DNA of 64,000 bases from Nitrobacter sp039808345 (GTDB lineage: Bacteria > Pseudomonadota > Alphaproteobacteria > Rhizobiales > Xanthobacteraceae), in the NCBI RefSeq assembly GCF_047824785.1, contig NZ_CP181167.1, positions 3,534,001-3,598,000 on the forward strand, written 5' to 3'. Below the pieces are notes generated by a model. The model saw nothing but the letters and a program-made list of their open reading frames with translations, was not told where the DNA came from and ran no database searches. The position numbers were made by a program, and so were the translations under genes. Shown in pieces: positions 59,575 through 64,000 of the stretch. Position 1 is the first letter of the stretch; each line of letters starts with the position of its first letter.

Positions 59575-60081
59575 ATGAGTGTCCGTGATCTGATTCCGTG
59601 GGGTCGCTCCAACAATCAGGTTCCTACGGTATTTCGCGACGACGATCGCAACCCGTTCCTCTCGCTGCATCGGGAGATGAACCGGCTGTTCGACGATGTC
59701 TTCCGTGGCTTCGATAGTCGCCTGCCGGCGTTCGGCTCGCTGTCATCTTTCAACGGAGCCTGGCCGAACGTCGAGATCTCCGACAGTGACAAGGAGATTA
59801 AGGTAACGGCCGAAATTCCCGGTCTCGAAGAAAAGGATCTCGAGGTGCTCTTCAACGACGGCGTGCTGACGCTGAAGGGCGAGAAGCGGTCTGAGGCCGA
59901 GGACAAAGAGAAGCAGTTCTCTGAGCGCTTCTATGGCCGCTTCGAGCGGCGCATCCCGCTCGGGGTTGAGGTCGAGGATGACAAGATCGAGGCGCACTTC
60001 AAGAACGGTGTGCTGAACATCGTGCTTCCCAAGAGCCCGAAGGCTCAGTCACAGGTGAAGCGCATCGCGATCAAGAGCTGA
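59575..60081 (+). CDS. Hsp20 small heat-shock protein, copy 3 (HspC/class C type)
   Basis: 168 residues with AAGGAG before the ATG. It differs from the other two: N terminus VRDLIPWGRSNNQVP, FLSLHREMNRLFDDVFRGF, then the alpha-crystallin domain (WPNVEISDSDKEIKVTAEIP, ERFYGRFERRIPLGVEVE, KNGVLNIVLPKSPKAQ). No ROSE hairpin in its leader, so it may be co-transcribed with copy 2, which ends 95 bases upstream. Confidence 0.9.
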   Translation: MSVRDLIPWGRSNNQVPTVFRDDDRNPFLSLHREMNRLFDDVFRGFDSRLPAFGSLSSFNGAWPNVEISDSDKEIKVTAEIPGLEEKDLEVLFNDGVLTLKGEKRSEAEDKEKQFSERFYGRFERRIPLGVEVEDDKIEAHFKNGVLNIVLPKSPKAQSQVKRIAIKS

Positions 60082-60474
60082 TGCCTCGCGTCGGATCGGC
60101 GGCAGCCCACATCAGGCACCGCCGACCGCACCCTTCGCCAACAAAGTGGGTATGAACGATGCCACGCCGACGACATCACCGAGGCTGTTCCATCTGGACC
60201 CTAGTTGGAGCGGTATCGCGGCGCGGAGATAAGCGTCAAACCGCGCACAGGCAGCATGGACTGGACCGAGGGCAGAGCTAGAGGGCTTGGGCGGTGACAC
60301 GGCTCAGGTGCCCGGACATCGAAGACAGCGACACAACCCGACTACAAGGAGCTACACGCCCAAAGCCAGCCCGATCTCATCAGAACTCTGAAATCGCTTG
60401 GGATTCCCGCCTTGTAGGATTCCGCAAATTTCCATAGAAATCTCAAAACGGATGATTTTCGGAAAGTGCTTCGC
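60082..60474. other. Gene-free stretch downstream of hsp20 copy 3
   Basis: No gene. A hairpin TCGGCGG/CCGCCGA (60096-60125, loop 16) could end the hsp20 transcript. A small palindrome ATTTC-cata-GAAAT near 60430 precedes the HTH gene. Confidence 0.45.
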
Positions 60475-60648
60475 ATGGCAGCTGACATCATGACCATTGA
60501 TGAAGTCGCCGACTATCTCAGCATCAACAAGAAGACCGCCTACCGCCTTGCGGCCGACAGCAAGCTGCCCGGCTTCAAGGTTGGCGGCACTTGGCGGTTT
60601 CGGCGCGTGGATATTGAGGACTGGATCGAGCGTGAAGCCAGCCCCTGA
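60475..60648 (+). CDS. Excisionase-like MerR-type small DNA-binding protein
   Basis: 57 residues from the ATG at 60475. MTIDEVADYLSINKKTAYRL, GFKVGGTWRFRRVDIEDWIE, the excisionase/helix_turn_helix_17 family fold. It may be a recombination directionality factor for the region bounded by the tRNA-like repeats, since it lies ~0.5 kb from the right one, or a regulator of the stress genes. Confidence 0.75.
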   Translation: MAADIMTIDEVADYLSINKKTAYRLAADSKLPGFKVGGTWRFRRVDIEDWIEREASP

Positions 60649-61536
60649 ACGAATCAATTAGCCAAGCTTTCATTCTGCACGTGTACATAATCCAGTCGAC
60701 CAGACAAGCGCGTCAGTTGACGGGCTCAACTTGAGGTCGTGTCAAAACCTGCATCTTTGCCGCTTTTAGTTTGTCTATTGTCCATTCGTCAGCCTCAGTC
60801 GCACGGTCGCCTGCCGCGCGTTTCCTTCGAGCCGGCGATCGATCGCGCACGAACAGCCAGGGTCAAGCAGATACGCCAGGCTGCCGGTTTACGGCCTTTC
60901 GATGTGGGATCGCCGACCAGGAGTAAACCCGCATTGACCGGGCGAATTAGCCCGCCCCCGCCCCGGCCAATGAGCTTGGCCACCCGCACGGTTTTACCCC
61001 TCGTCCTGTAGGGCGGGACGGGCCAGACCAAAAAACCAACCGGTGGCCATGGGGCCTCGCCAAAAACGACGGTGCCGCGCCACCGTTGCTTTGGTAAACC
61101 GCGCCGGGGCTACTCCGGGAGTTTTCGCTAAAAAACTCCAGATTTATCAGTATTTTCAATGTTATATGGCGGAGGGAGAGAAACTGGGTTCGAACCTTCT
61201 CCACTTTTGCGCAAATACCACGTCTAAACCCCGGATGCGGCCCGAGGAATAGCGAGAGCAGAATGACGCGCGGGGTGGCGGCGGCGGGGGACCTAACCTG
61301 GCGCCTCGTTAGCGTAAAAAGAGCTATGTTTTGAAACCACCGTGCGTCAATCAAGCTTGGCCTGCGCGAGAGATCGTGCCCCTTTTAACGGCGCTGCGGG
61401 ATCAACGTGCCTCAGGTTTACAACGACGGCAAAGCTACTGCGCGGCCCGGCCTGCACCATGAGGCGGCGGCCGAAGGATCCATCGGGAACTTCTGGATTT
61501 ATGACTGGTTGGCCAACGATGGCGGGAAACGCACCA
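60649..61536. other. Gene-free stretch with att-like repeat
   Basis: No credible gene. It contains hairpins (GGGC/GCCC near 60950; GGCCAA-tgagc-TTGGCC at 60965-60981) and the tRNA-like repeat at 61167. A minus-strand frame at 60795-61031 is basic and lacks a family. Confidence 0.45.
61167..61203 (-). repeat. tRNA-Ser-3'-end-like repeat, copy 2 (candidate attachment site)
   Basis: The better-preserved copy: on the minus strand GGTTCGAACCC followed by CTCTCCCTCCGCCA, close to the T-arm and acceptor end of tRNA-Ser. 31/37 identical to 37960-37996, same orientation. No tRNA body is attached. Confidence 0.55.
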
Positions 61537-61578
61537 ATGCTCGTCTATCCATTTACCCGGCCGCCCGAGAGCCCGCAA

Positions 61579-62306
61579 ATGGTAGGGATCACGCTGTTTG
61601 TCGCGGCGACTATTGCGCTCACTGGGACCGCTTTTGGTCAGTGCGGAAGCACGATTCAGGTGAAGGAAGGCGAAACGCTAAGTGATCTCGCCGAGCGCTG
61701 TCAGACCACGGAAGCCAGAATTCTTGACCTGAACCCAAAAATCGAAGGTTCCAAAGATCTGCGGGCAGGCATGAATCTGATCTTGGCGGCGCCCTCTGCC
61801 GGCGAAGCGGCCGCCAAGGCCCGCGAGGCCGCGGATTCGCTCTTTGCTCGTTTGAAATCTTACGCCCAAGATGCCGGACGTTCGATCGAACGAGCAACCG
61901 AGACGGCCAGCCAATCTCTCGAGGAATTTATCCAGCAGAATCCGGATCTACACCAGCGGGTTCGCAAACTCGGGCAGCGCCTGAACATTCCAGGCATGGA
62001 GAAGGTCGAAGCGCATGTGTCGCTGTCAGTCAGGAAAGGGGCCGCCGGCACTCCGGTGACTTTAATCCGCAATTGGGCTACCTTCTGGGTAAGCGCGTTG
62101 AGATTGCCGGTGGCTCGCCCGGGAGCGACTACCAAATCATCGAGTCTGCTCGCACCAGCACGGAAAGGACGCTGCAGTTTACTGTTCAGCTGCCGACGTG
62201 GGCCGACCCCCAGCTCGACTTCCTGTTCGTGATCGCCCTTCCGGAGGGCAACATCGCTGTTCGCTCTGCAACCTTCGATGTGTTGGAGAAGCGAGCTCAA
62301 AAATGA
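61579..62306 (+). pseudogene. LysM-domain exported protein, frameshifted
   Basis: From the ATG at 61579: signal peptide (VGITLFVAATIALTGTAFG), a LysM domain (IQVKEGETLSDLAERCQTTE, ILDLNPKIEGSKDLRAGMNL) and a helical linker to about 62060. The frame then breaks: a different frame continues with KRVEIAGGSPGSDYQIIESA and FDVLEKRAQK to a stop at 62306. One or two single-base changes between 62062 and 62095 explain it. LysM proteins bind peptidoglycan. An alternative start at 61537 is possible. IS630 lies immediately downstream. Confidence 0.65.
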
Positions 62307-62344
62307 GCGCCATGTGCATCGCGCCGCTCTGCTGGACCAGGTAG

Positions 62345-63406
62345 TGGAGCAACTCTAACGCTTGCTTCCCGCGTTTGGCAGCGGCCAGGACGCGCTTTGG
62401 GTCGGCGGTCCAGACGAAGGGTTTGGGACTGGCGTTTGTGTCAGCGACAAAGCGGTTGATGGCGACTTGCAGTTCAACGACGGATCGGAACACGCCTCTC
62501 TTGAGGCGACGGCGCGTGAGCTTGGCGAAGAAGCCTTCGACCGCATTGAGCCAGGATGCAGAGGTCGGGGTAAAGTGGAACGTCCAGCGGGAATGGCGTG
62601 CCAGCCATTGGCGCACCTTCGGATGCTTGTGGGTTGCATAGTTGTCGATGATGGCGTGGATTACTTTCCCTGCCGGGACCTGCTCCTCGATCGTATTGAG
62701 AAAGCGAATGAACTCCTGGTGACGATGGCGCTGCATGTTGCGGCCGATGACGGTGCCGTCGAGAATGTTGAGGGTGGCGAACAGCGTGGTGGTGCCGTGA
62801 CGTTTGTAGTCGTGGGTCATCGTACCGGCCCGGCCCGGCTTCATCGGCAACCCTGGCTGGGTGCGGTCGAGCGCCTGAATCTGGCTCTTTTCGTCGACCG
62901 AGAGAACGACCGCATGGGCGGGAGGATCGACATAGAGGCCAATGACGTCTTTGAGTTTCTCGGCGAACTTCGGATCGTTCGACAGCTTGAACCTGCGGAT
63001 ACGATGCGGCGCGAGTTGGTGGGCTTCAAGAATACGCTGCACCGAGCGCAGGCTCACCCCTGCGGCCTCGCCAGCATTCGGCCGGTCCAGTGGGTTGTTT
63101 CCCCGGCGCAGGCCCGAGCGCCAAGTCTACCACTCTCTGCACGGTGCCGGTCGGCAGCGGTGGTTTCCCGGGCTTGCGCGTCTTGTCGCGCGTCAGCCCT
63201 ACGACGCCATCCGCCATGAACCGCGCCTGCCATCGCCACACCACCGGCTTCGATTTGCCCGAGCGGCGCATGATCTCGGCGGTGCCACAGCCGTCAGCGG
63301 TGGCAAGAATAATGTTGGCCCGCCACACATGTTTCTGAGGCGCGCTGCGATCCGAGACGATCGCTTCAAGCCGATGACGGTCCGCCCGGATGACTTTTAT
63401 AACCAT
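62345..63406 (-). pseudogene. IS630-family transposase, frameshifted
   Basis: Starts MVIKVIRADRHRLEAIVSDR with a helix-turn-helix (GCGTAEIMRRSGKSKPVVWRW), loses frame near 63105 (LALGPAPG, where ETTHWTGRMLA follows in another frame) and again at about 63060, then runs in a third frame (SLRSVQRILEAHQLAPHRIR, VVLSVDEKSQIQALDRTQPG, HAIIDNYATHKHPKVRQWLA, TSASWLNAVEGFF) to about 62345. Two single-base losses inactivate it. Terminal repeats were not found. Confidence 0.8.
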
Positions 63407-63515
63407 GCCTGCTCTCATGCCGAAAGCTTGAACTGCTTCGGTCGATTTGGGAATCGTCCGAATGAATCAAACCACTAGGTTGCGAGCCCGGTCGCTTGAA
63501 TGCTTCGGCGCCAAA

Positions 63516-64000
63516 TCATTGCGCTGTTTCGAAGTGCTTCGGATTCACCTTCGTCGCGGCGGCGTCAGCTTGTTCCAAGGTCACGAAGGGAAGACCATAG
63601 TAGCTCATTTCGGGACTCCAGCGACCGGTGCGTCCCGGATATGGAAACGCCACCGTTCCGATGCCCGTCCGAGCATCACGAGCTATCAGTACCGCCACCA
63701 TTTGCCCCGGAGGAGCGAGCACGACGTCCTTCACGTAGCCATAGCCGAGGCCGGTCTGAAGGCGCGCATAGTCGCCAATCACCTCGCTGATGAGAAACTC
63801 GACTCCCTCCTTGGGTTCTTGAGCAAAAAGGCCGAACTGATCCGAGCGCGCGTCTGACAGATCCGCGATCAAAGCACCTGGTCGGGCCGGCTGTACCACG
63901 CTGTCCCAGGGAATGCGGAATACAAATTCGAGCGTGGTGCCGATACCGGCTTGCTCGGCGATGAGAGCCTTTACCGAGCCATCGTCGGCAAGAACGATAT
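63516..64000 (-). CDS. PRC-barrel domain protein (5' end outside window)
   Basis: The frame is open to the window edge. Visible residues: KALIAEQAGIGTTLEFVFRI, then IADLSDARSDQFGLF, a PRC-barrel-like EVIGDYARLQTGLGYGYVKD, VVLAPPGQMVAVLIARDART and the end VTLEQADAAATKVNPKHFET. Probably an exported two-PRC-barrel protein like others in rhizobia, but the N terminus and any signal peptide are not in view. Function unknown. Confidence 0.65.
   Translation of the reverse strand, partial: IVLADDGSVKALIAEQAGIGTTLEFVFRIPWDSVVQPARPGALIADLSDARSDQFGLFAQEPKEGVEFLISEVIGDYARLQTGLGYGYVKDVVLAPPGQMVAVLIARDARTGIGTVAFPYPGRTGRWSPEMSYYGLPFVTLEQADAAATKVNPKHFETAQ

Noticed and set aside
60739..61031. Overlapping frames on both strands, one basic and arginine-rich
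   Set aside because: No domain or clear start; region is rich in hairpins, so probably non-coding.
61167..61203. Possible complete tRNA-Ser gene
   Set aside because: Only the T-arm and acceptor end resemble a tRNA; no anticodon arm or 5' acceptor strand is present.

Overview
This window is high-GC alphaproteobacterial DNA, most likely from the Bradyrhizobiaceae/Nitrobacteraceae (Nitrobacter, Rhodopseudomonas, Afipia, Bradyrhizobium). The pointers are an AapJ-type amino-acid binding protein, a DUF1236 protein, DUF938 and NicO/DUF1007 genes, small heat-shock genes preceded by ROSE-like RNA thermometers, and a dispersed hairpin repeat of the kind common in that family. No tRNA, rRNA or CRISPR array was seen. 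Species cannot be fixed from the sequence alone.

Layout. 1-4.5 kb: the end of aapJ, a DUF938 methyltransferase, a DsrE-like periplasmic protein, a persulfide-dioxygenase/rhodanese fusion and a membrane diguanylate cyclase. 5.1-14.5 kb: a metal (probably copper) block with PRC-barrel, CusF-like and Csp-like proteins, two near-identical DUF2946 genes, two TonB-dependent receptors, a BNR-repeat protein, a TlpA-like thioredoxin and a truncated PepSY gene. 14.5-26.4 kb: nickel/cobalt and divalent-metal efflux: NicO + DUF1007, an ArsR regulator with a histidine-rich protein, and a CzcCBA-type RND operon opposite its own two-component system. 26.9-37.6 kb: an accessory region with a ParB-methyltransferase followed by two DUF5681 proteins, many broken insertion sequences, serine-recombinase remnants, a thermonuclease and RecD2.

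38-61.2 kb: a block bounded by two 37-base imperfect repeats that resemble the 3' end of tRNA-Ser. It carries a P1B-4 metal ATPase, IS5 and IS701 elements, an acetate kinase-PduL fusion facing a phosphoketolase, a small cytochrome c, phage head-tail debris, a BaeRF-like protein, a type I modification operon (hsdM-hsdS-fic) whose hsdR is cut by an IS21 element, three Hsp20 genes, and an excisionase-like HTH gene near the right end. 61.5-64 kb: a frameshifted LysM protein, a broken IS630 and a partial PRC-barrel gene.

How the genes fit together. Phosphoketolase makes acetyl-phosphate from sugar phosphates. The fused AckA-PduL enzyme could send it either to acetate plus ATP or to acetyl-CoA. With the Hsp20s, cytochrome c and BaeRF protein, this looks like a stress or low-oxygen survival set. 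The left half is mainly metal uptake, storage and efflux. Many genes are broken (PepSY, hsdR, several transposases, recombinases, phage genes, LysM), so the accessory parts have been rearranged by mobile elements.
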